Positions 23,620-34,544 of a stretch of 64,000 bases of DNA are shown piece by piece. A program made the translations under genes and the position numbers. Each line of letters opens with the position of its first letter. Positions within the stretch are counted from its first letter, which is position 1. This stretch comes from Echinarachnius parma (lineage: Eukaryota > Echinodermata > Echinoidea > Clypeasteroida > Echinarachniidae). The notes below the pieces were generated by a model that ran no database searches, was not told where the DNA came from, and worked only from the letters and a program-made list of their open reading frames with translations. The stretch is from positions 62,001 through 126,000 of the forward strand of contig JBAMJV010008422.1 of assembly GCA_037951105.1 (NCBI GenBank), written 5' to 3'.

Positions 23620-24261
23620 AAAGGAGTACTACAGATTGGGTCAGGCTAAGCCTTAGTAACTAAAACCTGCACAATAAGCATTACAAACTAAAAGCTCCAC
23701 CATGCTCGAAATTTATAGAAGTTAAAAGCCTATTATCATTCAAAAATATCCATTCAAACATAAGAAGGCGCTCTCTAAAAGGCATTGGTTTCAACCATTG
23801 TCATGTAACCATTCAACCATATGCATGTAATGTTTTGTTGAATTAGTGATTAGATAGAGAGGTCATCAACCACTTAAAAAAAAACGTTTTTACAGTTTTA
23901 AAAAGAGGAACCTTTAAGAAATATTACAGCTTATTACAGTTAAAAATGATTGAATAATCGTGGGGCCCCACAATAATTACAAATGGTTATGTTTATGGAT
24001 ATTTCAGCTATTTTTGCAAAATATTGAAAAAGTGAATGCAGTTTATGTTTTAAGCGTCTTCTAAATCTGGGCCCAAAATTTATTCTGATACGATATATTA
24101 ATTGATATTTCGGCCACTTTTTTAACTGACTTGAATCAAATAACGTTTATTATGTCATTAAAATGGTATGCTATTTCAACATTTGTACTCGGTGTTTCAT
24201 TATCTCACAAAATTATTTCGTGCAGCGCCCTCTTTTCCAAAACTGTACTACCCCTTCCCCT
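23620..24261 (+). mobile_element. MITE of family A (copy 2)
   Basis: The left end AAAGGAGTACTACAG and right end CTGTACTACCCCTTCCCCTTT are inverted, followed by TTAA at 24262-24265. The interior shares CACCATGCTCGAAA, AAGGCGCTCTCTAAAAGGC and GTGCAGCGCCCTCTT with copies at 31457-31994 (opposite orientation) and 44118-44635. Non-coding. Confidence 0.75.
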
Positions 24262-24852
24262 TTAAGTGAGAGACGGCTGATAAACATGTACATAGAAATT
24301 GCACGTGTATAATTCGAGATATTTGGTAGTATTTTTATCATTGGTACCAAACTTAGTCAATCATGTGTAACGTATATTATTAAGTATCTTAATGTATGTA
24401 TATTAAATTAGTATGCCAAACTTATCTAATCCGTACAAAGCTCTAGTTATCGTTATATTTAAAGGTAATGTCGCTAGTTGACTTTTTAAGTACAAATTCT
24501 TGGTGACGAAATTAGATTTTACACTTAAGTGGTTGTAGAAAATATACACATTATGTACTAAAATGAATAGAGAAGCATGAGATACATAGTGTAGTAAACG
24601 TAAATAAAACGTAGTAAATAAAATGCAGTAAATAAAAGGCAGTAAACGTAAATAAAACAATTGTATATGTTACTTCAAAATTGTAAAAAGACCATCGTTT
24701 GATCTCACCACGTATATTTTAATATAATATCTGTATTTACTTGCACCAAATAAATACTACCTAAGAACGGTTCTACTCTGTTTTATTTTGTTTTGTTTTG
24801 TTTTTCATCCCGATGTTGGCTACAAACATACAGTAGAGAAAAAACACACGTA

Positions 24853-24864
24853 CACACACACACC

Positions 24865-24934
<70 letters not shown>

Positions 24935-25060
24935 CACACACACACATACACACACACACCACGCACACAGACTCCCGCAAACACAGATTCAAGCATGAAC
25001 ACAAACATGCACACACGCACATGCCAACATAAACACACACAAACCATGCATACAAAGACA
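24853..25060. repeat. CA/GT microsatellite
   Basis: Over 100 bp of almost pure CA at about 24865-24960, fading into imperfect CA-rich sequence to 25060. The open frames in both directions (poly Thr-His and Cys-Val) are artefacts of the repeat. The flank 24266-24850 is AT-rich with nothing recognised. Confidence 0.9.
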
Positions 25061-25097
25061 ATCACACATCCACTAATGTAAGCTACCACATGGAAAG

Positions 25098-26089
25098 GCC
25101 CAGTCCCATACTGACGATTTTCTTGGCGAATCGCAACGATTTGACGTTCGTCGAGAAAATCGCTTAGGTCGTGTTGCTTCGTATTACATCGTATCGATTA
25201 TTCCCCAAAACCGTTGCGCATCGTGAAGAAAATCGTGAAAGCGGAACCAGAATCGCCGTCTTCAACTGTTCAAAACAGTTGACACGCCACGACGATTTTC
25301 ACAAAAAATCGTTGTATATGCCGTTGCATATTCGTGTCAAGTCGTTCCACATCGTTGCAATTCGCTGCGACTCGCATCGCTTCGTTGTGAAGATCGCCGC
25401 TTTCCATTCTACCGTATTTCAAGTAGTTGCGATTTTTACGACGAACTACAACGAATCAGAACGAACCAATACGAACCAACACGAAATCAACTCGACAAAA
25501 TGTTTTAATCAGACAACTTTCAGGAATATTATGACGGTGGTAGAAAATTATTGTAACAAGTATGTCCTGAATGTGGGTGAAATAGTTTGACTTTGACATT
25601 ATGCTTATTTCGCTATAATGCTCGCCTACGCAGTTAACATACACAATAAATCCACAAATTATTGCAGTTTGAGTAATAATATCGTTGCGGCATGGCGATA
25701 TTTTTGAACCGGTTCGAAACTATCGTTGTGCTAACACGAGTCACGGCGTTCTTTGCGATGCGCAACGGTTTGAAGAACGAATTACAACGACTCGCGACGA
25801 CTTGAGCGATTTTCTCCACGAATGATAATCCGTTGCGAGTCGCCGTAGAAATCGCCACTATGGGACCGCAACCTTTCTCCTGCCACGATTTTTCTACCGC
25901 GATGGTTGAAGACAAAATAAGGATGGAGTGACTTGTCGAACAACGACGAAGAACGAATATTTGTTCTGAGTCGCCGTACGATTCTTTCCAATTCGTTGTT
26001 AAACCGTGGCTAAATCGAGTCGATTCGTTCTAGTAAATTGTTGTGAGTCGTTGCGAGTCGCCGTGAAAATCGTCAGTATGGGACTGGGC
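25098..26089. mobile_element. 992-bp TIR element packed with CGATTCGCAACG-like motifs
   Basis: Perfect terminal inverted repeats GCCCAGTCCCATACTGACGA (continuing TTTTC) lie at both ends. Inside, short motifs of the type CGTTGCGATTCG / CGACTCGCAACG occur more than a dozen times in both orientations, giving a markedly CpG-rich segment in AT-rich surroundings. No transposase frame is seen. I could not identify an exact target duplication. Superfamily unknown. Confidence 0.75.
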
Positions 26090-26219
26090 ACACGGAGAAA
26101 AGGGAACATGCATAATGTTTCTTAACACACATGAGAACAGGCCAGTATCCCTAATTCAGAAAGGTCCAATTGTTATCGAAACCTAAACTATATAAAGCGC
26201 TATGATAGGTCATGTTAAC

Positions 26220-26241
26220 ACCCCCCCCCCCCCCCCCCCCT
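26220..26241. repeat. Poly-C tract
   Basis: An uninterrupted run of about 20 C, then TCCCGC. The flanking region 26090-27100 shows no gene. It contains short repeats of CATGTCATATT / CCATGTCATTTG near 26377-26460 that I cannot assign. Confidence 0.7.
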
Positions 26242-27712
26242 CCCGCTTTCGCAGGTAACTCAGTGGCCTTGGTCTCTTTCCCCGCTTACACTCAACCAAT
26301 GGTATCGGTCTCGATCTCGGTCAATAACACAAGTAAGTTTATCCACATACGCAAAGTGAACAGTACTCGGGTAAAACCATGTCATTTGTGGACAGAACTA
26401 TTTGAACAGACCCATGTCATATTCCCGGGTCATATTGGGGCAAAACCGTGTCATATTTGTGGAAAATGTTGCAACTTCCGGGATTAACCATTATAATAAA
26501 ATCACTTCCGAGCAGCTTCTTTTGGTGGAGACCCTCCTTTTTGGTCAAGAAAAACGGAAAGGATGAGAATTTTTAAAGCAAAAGTTATCGGCCCCACTGG
26601 CATAATTATAGTGTACACCCATGTCGATGACGGATTTATCTGACACTGTATCAATGTTTGACATCAAAGACTATAACACGTTTGTTCATGTGATTGTTCC
26701 AGATTATCGTGTTGTCATTGCTTACACAATTACACGTAAATAACATATTGAGAGGTTCTAACAAGTGAAAACCCATCTTTATTTTACCGTTGGGCCCAGG
26801 TCCTCACTAATCATTATTCCGATTTCAAAATTTCAAGGTAAAACAAGATGGTGTGACAGATGATATTAGAATAATTGTTGCTAGACATCTGATAATTGGA
26901 CACATATTCTTAAAACCTCCAACACATGAAACAGATCAAAGTGAGTGAACAAGTGAAATTAATCTTGCAGTAGGCCTAATTTTGTCTGGTCATAATAAAT
27001 GGTTATTCCGATTTCGAAATGAAAAGAAAACACCAAGTGCTGTAAGATTCTTGAGAATCGGCCAATGCCCCCAAAACCCCACCCACACATGTCCTTATAT
27101 AATGTAGAGATTTTAAGAAGACAATTATTACTTTGCTGTATGTTAGTTCCTCGTCATGATTTATGATACTAACGATTTCGAAAGCAAAAAGTACTATGAA
27201 CTGAGAGTTTAATTTGCAAGTGCTGTTATTTTTGTAATCATGTGTTCAGTAAATTATGAACGATATAAATTATAATGAAAACGGACGAAGCAATATGAGA
27301 TATACAACACATTCTCGGCAAATGTTTCCTTGTTATAAATCATAGATTCGAACTAGTACTTTCGAAATCAGACTGGACGTAAATCATGAATTACACTACC
27401 ATTAATGTCGTTATAGATTGTAGTTATTGTCAACATCTTTTAAGCAAGAGATGGCTATTAATAAACAAATAGATTTAAAAAAAATTAAACAAATAAATAT
27501 AAATCTGTAGCATAATAAATTATGGCTGGCTTACGAAACCCGTCTACATGAAGGTTGAGTTCAGTTTGATTTTGATTCATCGTTTGACAGAGGGTTAATG
27601 AAATTGATTAACAAAGTGATTATAACTAAACGTACAGTTAGTGTGGAAAAGTAATAAGTATGATTGATGTCTGTGCGTGTTATTGATCAGTTGAGTTGGG
27701 TGGGGCTCTGTG

Positions 27713-27825
27713 TATATATACAAATGCGTTGATTGAAATTTCATATCATTTCTTGCAATGATTGTGATAGCAAGGATTCACGGAGCTGTTTCCTGCACGG
27801 GTGTGACGTCCGTTCAATGTGTTGG
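27713..27825 (+). promoter_or_regulatory. TLR copy 2 core promoter and 5' exon
   Basis: GGGTGGGGCTCTG then TATATATA (27713-27720) precedes a segment nearly identical to copy 3 at 46938-47050. The exon ends at GTGTTGG|GTGAGT (27825/27826). It contains GGTGTGACGTCCG with a TGACGT ATF/CREB-type core, conserved in all three copies. An ATG at 27758 opens an upstream reading frame. The start site near 27745 is inferred from the TATA position. Homology with unit 3 reaches upstream to about 27100. Confidence 0.65.
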
Positions 27826-29387
27826 GTGAGTAACAGAGTTATTCATTTATTGTTTTTGACATTAACATACGATAGAGAATTATAATGTATTGGAGGGCTT
27901 AATTTCTGTGTCAATTTAAAATTCTATTCTGCTTTTGGCAGAGTGCTGATAAGCAAATCATAATGTAATCATCATATATAAGTAAAACTACTTTGACAAA
28001 CAGAGTAATAAGAGAGTGAACGAATCGGCCGTATTGGCTATTGGTGTTGGATAGAGCTAGTTATTTGAGAAGTTCCTGTAGATATCAACGTGCATATATT
28101 TATTTAGTCATGCTTGGACGGGTGTAACAGCCTTTCATATTTCTGAGCGAGTATCGAAAGCTTTTATCACTGAGTTCTGAAACCGTTTTCGACTGTGTTA
28201 GATGATTGCATAATGAAAACTTGTCGTGAAGGGATGTGTTAAAAACTGAGTTTATGTTATTGACATAAATTTAGTTTTTAACACTTCAAGTCAAGCTTTT
28301 ATCCGTCAGTGCGCTTTACTTAAAAGGACTATTAAAGTAACAGTGTCCAAATCATCGAAATCCAATTGAAATTCTAGCGGTTCCATCATACCTTGTTGTA
28401 TTTTTATTAACAAAAAAGCATGGGACTGGTGTCGCTTGTTCAAATTTCTCTTTCGTTAAAAAGATTTGTTCGATGTAAGTGTTCTGGGGGGTGTTTCACT
28501 AAGCACTAAAATCGATCTTAAAATCGATCCAATCGATTTTAGTGTCTGTTTCACAAAGCAAATTGGGATTGATTTTAGCCCTAAAATCGATTTTAGCCTA
28601 AAATCAGTTCAGGGCTGGGAACGATCAGTATGGTATGGAAAGGGATGCCTAAATGGTATTTATAATGGAATTGGTGTGAATAACTGAATATAATGTTGTT
28701 ATTATTAAACATTCTGATTATTTCAAGAATATTTTGAAACGTAGTTTTAATCTTGATTATTTGTAGCCAACTAATTATGTCATCTTGTAATTCGTGCCCA
28801 TATCCATGATTGTTTTTATATAATAACACTGTAAATATGCCAATAAACGAGTATTTAAAAACATGCATTCTAATATTCCAGTACAAATGCAAACATAACG
28901 ACGAACTCTGACATTAAGATGCCCATACAAACATTTATACATACAACTATGCACACTTACGCGCACCCAATACATTTTTATTTGGCATTCATTCACTTAT
29001 GATCATACACATCCACTAATACACAACTCACCGGCAAACAACGATTCACCAACTATTATGAAAGTAGATGAACACACAAATACATACATACGCACGCACA
29101 CACACACACGCACACACATACATGTACCCACATAATCACACAAACATATGCACAAATAATACTACACTTATAAACTACAAGCTACGCACGCACATGCTCA
29201 AACACAATTTGTTATGCTCTAAAATCAATGCACCAGCTACCGCGTAGGGAAACATTATTACATACAAAATAAGTACGCACATTCCAATGCGTGAATCCCC
29301 CCAAAAATGTAATAAGATGGTTAGTTTCATGAAATATCACGTAGTGTAGTATTTGGTTGTAAAATCATAATATTCAACAATTTTAAT

Positions 29388-30115
29388 GGAATGGAATCAT
29401 TTCAAATGACATATAAGATGTATATATAGATTATTTGATAATTTGTAGTAATAATTTGAATAATATATTAATGATCGATTATGGGAGAAAGGGATCGATC
29501 TAATGTTTAACTGAGAAATTAATCAAGAAAACATTCACAAAATTTGTGAATAATGTTGTGTTTTCATTTATTTATATTTAATATAAATAAATGAAAACAC
29601 AACATTATTTTATATAACAACTGTTAATTAAATGCTCCATGAAAATTTACAAAATTCAAAGGGATGGAATTATTTCAAATGCCATATAAGATGTATATTT
29701 TGTATTTGATCATTAATAGTAAAAATTATATTATATATTCGTGATCGATTATGGGAGTAAGGAATAGATCAAATGTTGAACCGAAAAAGATGAATCAGGT
29801 AAACATTTACAAATATAAATAAATGAAAACACATTATAATTTACTAAAACATCAACTGTTAATTAAATACTCCATGACAATTTACAAAATTCAAAGGGAT
29901 GGAATTATTTCAAATGCCATATAAGATGTATATTTTGTATTTGATCATTAATAGTACAAATTATATTATATATTCGTGATCGATTATGGGAGTAAGGAAT
30001 CGATCAAATGTTGAACCGAAAAAGATGAATCAAGAAAACATTTACAAATATAAATAAATGAAAACACATTATAATTTACTAAAACATCAACTGTTAATTA
30101 AATACTCCATAACAA
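29388..30115 (+). repeat. Tandem repeat, about 235-bp unit, three copies
   Basis: Units start near 29388, 29661 and 29896 at GGATGGAATTATTTCAAATG. Each contains ATATAAGATGTATAT, GTGATCGATTATGGGAG and AAATAAATGAAAACACA. The first unit is longer because of a perfect palindrome (GTGTTTTCATTTATTTATAT and its complement, about 29560-29602). Units 2 and 3 are almost identical, so the last duplication is recent. The flanks 28640-29380 and 30120-31450 are AT-rich and non-coding. Confidence 0.8.
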
Positions 30116-31456
30116 TTTTTAATGATATTTCGGCCATAGACCTTTTTCAAATTCTTAGCAATAATAGCATTATCAGATGACTTAAAAGTAAGTCACAGTT
30201 TGATACACATTACCCTGTTTTAAAACAATGTAATATAGTATTATTGAGAAATTAACAACAAATTGAAGATTACATTATTGTTTGATTATTGGATAGATAT
30301 TTGTAATATTACTAAAATATGTTGTATTGTACTCATCTTTAAAAAAAAAGTTATCTTCATGTTTCGGTTATATAATAACATTAATTAAATTAACATTTAA
30401 GTGCTATTCTAATATGAAGAAACGACTACCCTGTAAATCAATCAATACATACTACAATACAAAATTTACCAATATGAATAGAGGAAAAGACAAAATAGTA
30501 CATAATACACATTATATCATCAATACAATTAGCCAATGCGTTAACTTATATGTTTCATGTATTAACATTCTGTTTTTAAAGCCTGAAATAAAATTCAAAA
30601 CAAATTAACAATTTAAAAAACACATTTACAACCAAGCTAAACATATATCTCTATAAATTAAAATAAATTAATTCTCACTGTCATTTACTGTTTTTGAAAT
30701 AATGTGAATTATTATTTTTACAAATTGCATGCACACATACACATAGGAATATCAATGATATGTTGGTATTCATAAACATACATTTCATTTAAATCAACAG
30801 TTATTACAATACATACCATAACAAAAACAACAATCCTACAGGTGAAAAATTTCTGTCATTGATGTGTTTGTTAAATTATAAGAACCACAAACCTAGTAAC
30901 TCAGCAATTTTATTTGGAATACTAAAATCAACAAAATCAAAAGAATGTAATAAAAGTTTGCATGTCAGCAAAATAACCCTGTGATTAGATGACTAAATTT
31001 AATGTATCATATTTAATTATAAAAACAAAATTTTACTTTAGTATTTGGGGAAACCCAAATTAATGTGTTTCATGTACATCATGTACATTCTTTTTCTGTT
31101 TGACACAAACAAATGAAACACATTTCTCATTATACTCAAATGAAAACAAAATACCAAAGTTGACTTAGATGAAGTGTAATATGGGTAGATGTTTACTCCA
31201 GTGTAACCCTAGAGACATTCATGCAAAATGTAAACAAATACAGGAAAATTAACAACTCACATGAACGTGTCCTTAATTATAGTTAAGGAATGCCCACGAT
31301 TTGAATTTAAATAATGTCTACCTTATTTGTGACATTCTCTCCTCAATCCAGATTTGTTTGTAAAAGAAAATCAATACAAATTAAATGAAATACTTTTAGT
31401 GATATCACAACTATTTGGTACTAACATCCTTCAGAACTAATTATCACAACCCTTAA

Positions 31457-31994
31457 AGGGGTAGTTTAGTTTTGGTAGAGAGGGCGCTGCACATCACAAT
31501 TTTTTTGTGAGGTAATGAAAAACTGAGTGTCGAATTTGAGAGAACATGCAGTTTTAATGGCAGAATAAACTTTATTTGGTCAAAATCGACACAGAAACGG
31601 CTGAAATATCAATAAATATATCTGATCTTATAATTATTTGGGGCCCAAATAATTAGATGATTTTTTTTTTTTTATTTAAAAAATGCTTGCACTTTTTCAA
31701 AAATTTCCAAAAGCGTTTTTTAAATAGTTGTGGATGATCTCTCTATTTAATCATTATTTCAATAAAACATCACATGCATACATTTGTATGAAAAATGGTT
31801 GAAACCAATGCCTTTTTAGAAAGCGCCCTTTTGTGTTTTAATGGCTCTTTTTTTTAATGATAACGGGCTTTTTACTTAGTCGTTTGTAATTTTGTATACA
31901 TTTCGAGCATGGTGGAGTTATAACTATTAGTTTATAATGTTACTGTCCAGGTTTGGTTACTAAAGTTCAGCCTTACCAAAACTGTACTACCCCT
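31457..31994 (-). mobile_element. MITE of family A (copy 3)
   Basis: TTAA (31453-31456), then AAAGGGGTAGTTTAGTTTTG; the right end CAAAACTGTACTACCCCTTT is followed by TTAA (31995-31998). The interior has GGGCGCTGCAC near one end and CGAGCATGGTGGAGTT near the other, reversed relative to the copies at 23620 and 44118. It is nested in the Harbinger-like element. Confidence 0.85.
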
Positions 31995-32266
31995 TTAATC
32001 CAGTATAAATGCATCACTAGTTCATGCACAAATGCATTCTAATTTGTATTATAATATGAGTGCTCTTTTTGAGGCAGAAGCAATTACATGTATACATACA
32101 AATAAGAAAAATCAAGTAATTTCTTACATGCAGGATGACACTTTTACCTAAACTATTTAAATCATTTTTGTTCTGATTTCCAAAAGTAAAACAGAACAAT
32201 GTATGTCCAATAGTTGTTCCACTGATAAAAGGTGATATGTCTTGCACCTACTTGAAAGAAGCAAAA

Positions 32267-33697
32267 TTAGTCCCAGAAACCCTCAGTCTGTTCATTGAAG
32301 TGCTCACCAGTCAGTGAAGAGTGATACCACTGCTGATCTGCCTGTACATGGGAATCAGCAAAGAAATCATACTTAAATTCGATATACATATAAATGTTAC
32401 TTTATATTAAATACAGTGTTTTAGACGAATGTGACCTAAAGCTAAGTCATTACTTAAGATCCCAACCTAGACATGTATCTTACTTGTAGAGTCTAGACTA
32501 TAGTCCCACTATAGTACAACAATAAAATAATTTGGGATTTAAAAAGAAAGAGGAATACCACATAAATACATTGAAACAATTATTCATCATCTTTATACAA
32601 AATTGTGGGCATTAATTTTAATCAAACCAGTGAAACAACATTTCATTAATAGCTATGATAACATTATGACAATTAATTCATTATTGTTTTAGAACTTGTT
32701 CATCCTCTCTTCAATTTAAAATAAATTAGAGAAAAATGATTTGAAAGTCTAGTCTTACCCGTGTCAAAGATTAATCCTGTAGCGTAATAGTTTCCCCTCC
32801 AACATTGATGAGCCGACACCGTCAGGCTAACCAAACATGTGTACACTCAGTGCCAGACCTGGACTGAAAACATGAAAATTGTATTTTAGTCATAGACGTA
32901 GTTGTTCCAAATCCAATATGTTTGCCGCAACCTCAGCTCGGTTCAGTTTGAGATCTAGTCTTGATATAGACTTTACTAGTCATCTATTATAAATGTAGAG
33001 CTAGTCCTGACTTAAAATATGAATAACTATAATTTTAATTGTTGACTTGTCACTCAACATTGCATTAAAATTAATCATTAGTAATGCAGAGTCCCCAGAC
33101 CCAGAAATCGTAGCCAAAGCCTTACTCTTAGTCTTACGAAGTTAGACTTGTCTTAGAACTCTTTAATACTAGTCTCATAACTTTGTTAGACTTTTTCTAG
33201 AAATCCTTTTTCAAAATGAAAGTAAATTTAGACCATGATTTTTGAGAACTATGAATATTGTATTTTTCTGTCATACTTCCAGCCTCAAGACCTTCCATTC
33301 CATTCGACATTATAGTTATGTCAACAGGACATAACAAAAAGGCCTAGAGCAGCTAGATCTACTTTTCTAGCACTAGTCTAGCCTAGTAAAGACGTAGTCT
33401 TTCTCTAGGCTAGACATTTAATAACGGGAAACAAATTTATATCTGTGACATTACATGAAACACTATACGTCGGGCTGTATAAAGATAAAATATGACTACA
33501 TACACTGCGATTATTGTGTTCGGCATTAATGTTCGATACAATTTGTCAACAATTAAGCATGATAAAGCACTCAGTACAAATTGATCGCAATCTGTACGAT
33601 ATGTCATTTGAATTCATGAAGAACAAGTATAGATACTATTCAAATAAAGTCATACAAGTAATATTTTTACCTTCTCAGCTCTCGCTTTCGCGGCCAT
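32267..33697 (-). other. Possible spliced small gene inside the Harbinger-like element
   Basis: On the minus strand a well-placed ATG (33697) opens MAAKARAEK and runs straight into a donor (AAG|GTAAAA at 33671). A block at 32863-32759 has TTTTCAG before it and CACGG|GTAAGA after it. A third block at 32337 has TGTACAGGCAG before it and reads to TAA at 32269-32267. Blocks two and three join in frame (..GLIFDT-D-QQWYHSSLTGEHFNEQ..), but the second block has a TGA upstream in that frame and does not join to MAAKARAEK cleanly. It could be a decayed captured gene, a transposon Myb-like gene remnant or a non-coding RNA. Confidence 0.3.
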
Positions 33698-34154
33698 TTC
33701 TACACGATTTCTGTCGTCTGCAATGCTAGACGTGGGCATCAGCCGCAATCACTATAATTAATTTATTGCTAAAATCGATTCGATCGTTCCCCTCCTAAAG
33801 TTTAGTGAAACATCTTTCCGCAATTGATTTTAGGGTAGAATCGATTCCAGTCACTAAAATCAATTTTAGGCCTAAAATCGATTTTAGTTAGTGAAACACC
33901 CCCCTGATGTCAAATTATGCAATGGATCGTCAGAACCGTGCACAAAGTGAGTGCAATGAGTCAGTGTATATGTCACTTTGAATTGTTGCTCATTGCCCGG
34001 CCACATTAAGTCCATTTAATTTGTAATTTCACACAACATCCAGTGTACATATCAGATAACAACAATTTACATTGTATCAACCACGCATCACTTTTTGCAG
34101 ATGTCAACAAAGTTACTAGATCCATGTAAATGATGTGTTATCTTATTATCATTG

Positions 34155-34457
34155 ATACCGAGCATGGTGGCTTAGCGGTAAAAATGTCCGCCTCATGCAC
34201 GGGAGGTCCCTGGTTCGAACCCAGACCGGGTCATACCAAAGTCTTAAAAAATGGTACCTTCTGCCTTAATCTAGCCAGACGCTCGGCATTTATAGAATGG
34301 AGAAGGGAAAGTTAATCACACCAGTTACCAGAGGACTGGCCACCTTCTGTAGCTTTCGCTACATTTAGTAGACGTGTGGCCTAGAGCTAATGAATCGGAG
34401 ATAGGCCCCGCCTTATGTACCAGCATTGGCACGGGAAGGCCTTTCACTAACTTTAAT
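34155..34457 (+). mobile_element. tRNA-derived SINE with 12-bp target duplication
   Basis: A box TGGCTTAGCGG (34168-34178) and B box GGTTCGAACCC (34212-34222) form a pol III promoter of tRNA type. The body has GACGCTCGGCATTTATAGAA. TTATTATCATTG flanks it at 34143-34154 and 34458-34469. The matching site in unit 3 (near 52660) lacks the insertion. The tail is not poly-A (ends ACTTTAATTT). It lies about 60 bp from the splice acceptor of TLR copy 2. Confidence 0.9.
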
Positions 34458-34544
34458 TTATTATCATTGTTATAATTAATTGTGTTGATTTGGTTATTTC
34501 TTTTTTGTTTCAATTCCCAGAAATAATCGAGTGCCGATGCAACC

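Larger units (their letters stand above)
28487..33903. mobile_element. 5.4-kb Harbinger-like TIR element with 3-bp CTG duplication
   Basis: Ends GGGGGTGTTTCACTAA and TTAGTGAAACACCCCC are flanked by CTG (28484-28486 and 33904-33906). The matching site in unit 3 (near 52412) is the unfilled GTTCTGATGTC, which proves the boundaries. Each end carries about 150 bp of subterminal palindromes built on CTAAAATCGATTTTAG and ends in GGAACGATC. A 3-bp duplication and GGG-TTTCAC ends fit PIF/Harbinger. No transposase frame is visible in the AT-rich interior, which holds a 235-bp tandem repeat, a family A MITE and a set of splice-flanked exons on the minus strand. Confidence 0.85.
28320..34126. mobile_element. 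Family B MITE, split by a Harbinger-like element
   Basis: The left part is about 28320-28486 (AGTAACAGTGTCCAAATC, CTAGCGGTTCC). The right part is 33904-34126 (CAAAGTGAGTGCAATGAG, CAACAAAGTTACTAGATCC). Together they match the uninterrupted copy at 52253-52638 at the same position of unit 3, so this MITE was present before the unit duplicated. Left-end bases have drifted (TTAAAAGGACTATTAAAG). Confidence 0.75.
27826..34520 (+). other. 5' intron of TLR copy 2
   Basis: The donor GTGAGT at 27826 pairs with the acceptor CAATTCCCAG ending at 34520; both ends align with copy 3. The intron is 6.7 kb, mostly from a Harbinger-like element inserted in the family B MITE, plus a SINE close to the acceptor. 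Without these it would resemble the roughly 0.8-kb intron of copy 1. Confidence 0.65.

Noticed and set aside
24788-25089. Thr-His and Cys-Val rich open frames
   Set aside because: They are translations of the CA/GT microsatellite on either strand; no real protein is expected.
28487-33903. LTR or other virus-like element bounded by long repeats
   Set aside because: The ends are inverted and not direct, the duplication is 3 bp, and no retroelement or capsid-like frame is present.
34168-34230. Functional tRNA gene
   Set aside because: The boxes belong to a 303-bp SINE with target duplications and an empty site in the paralogous unit.
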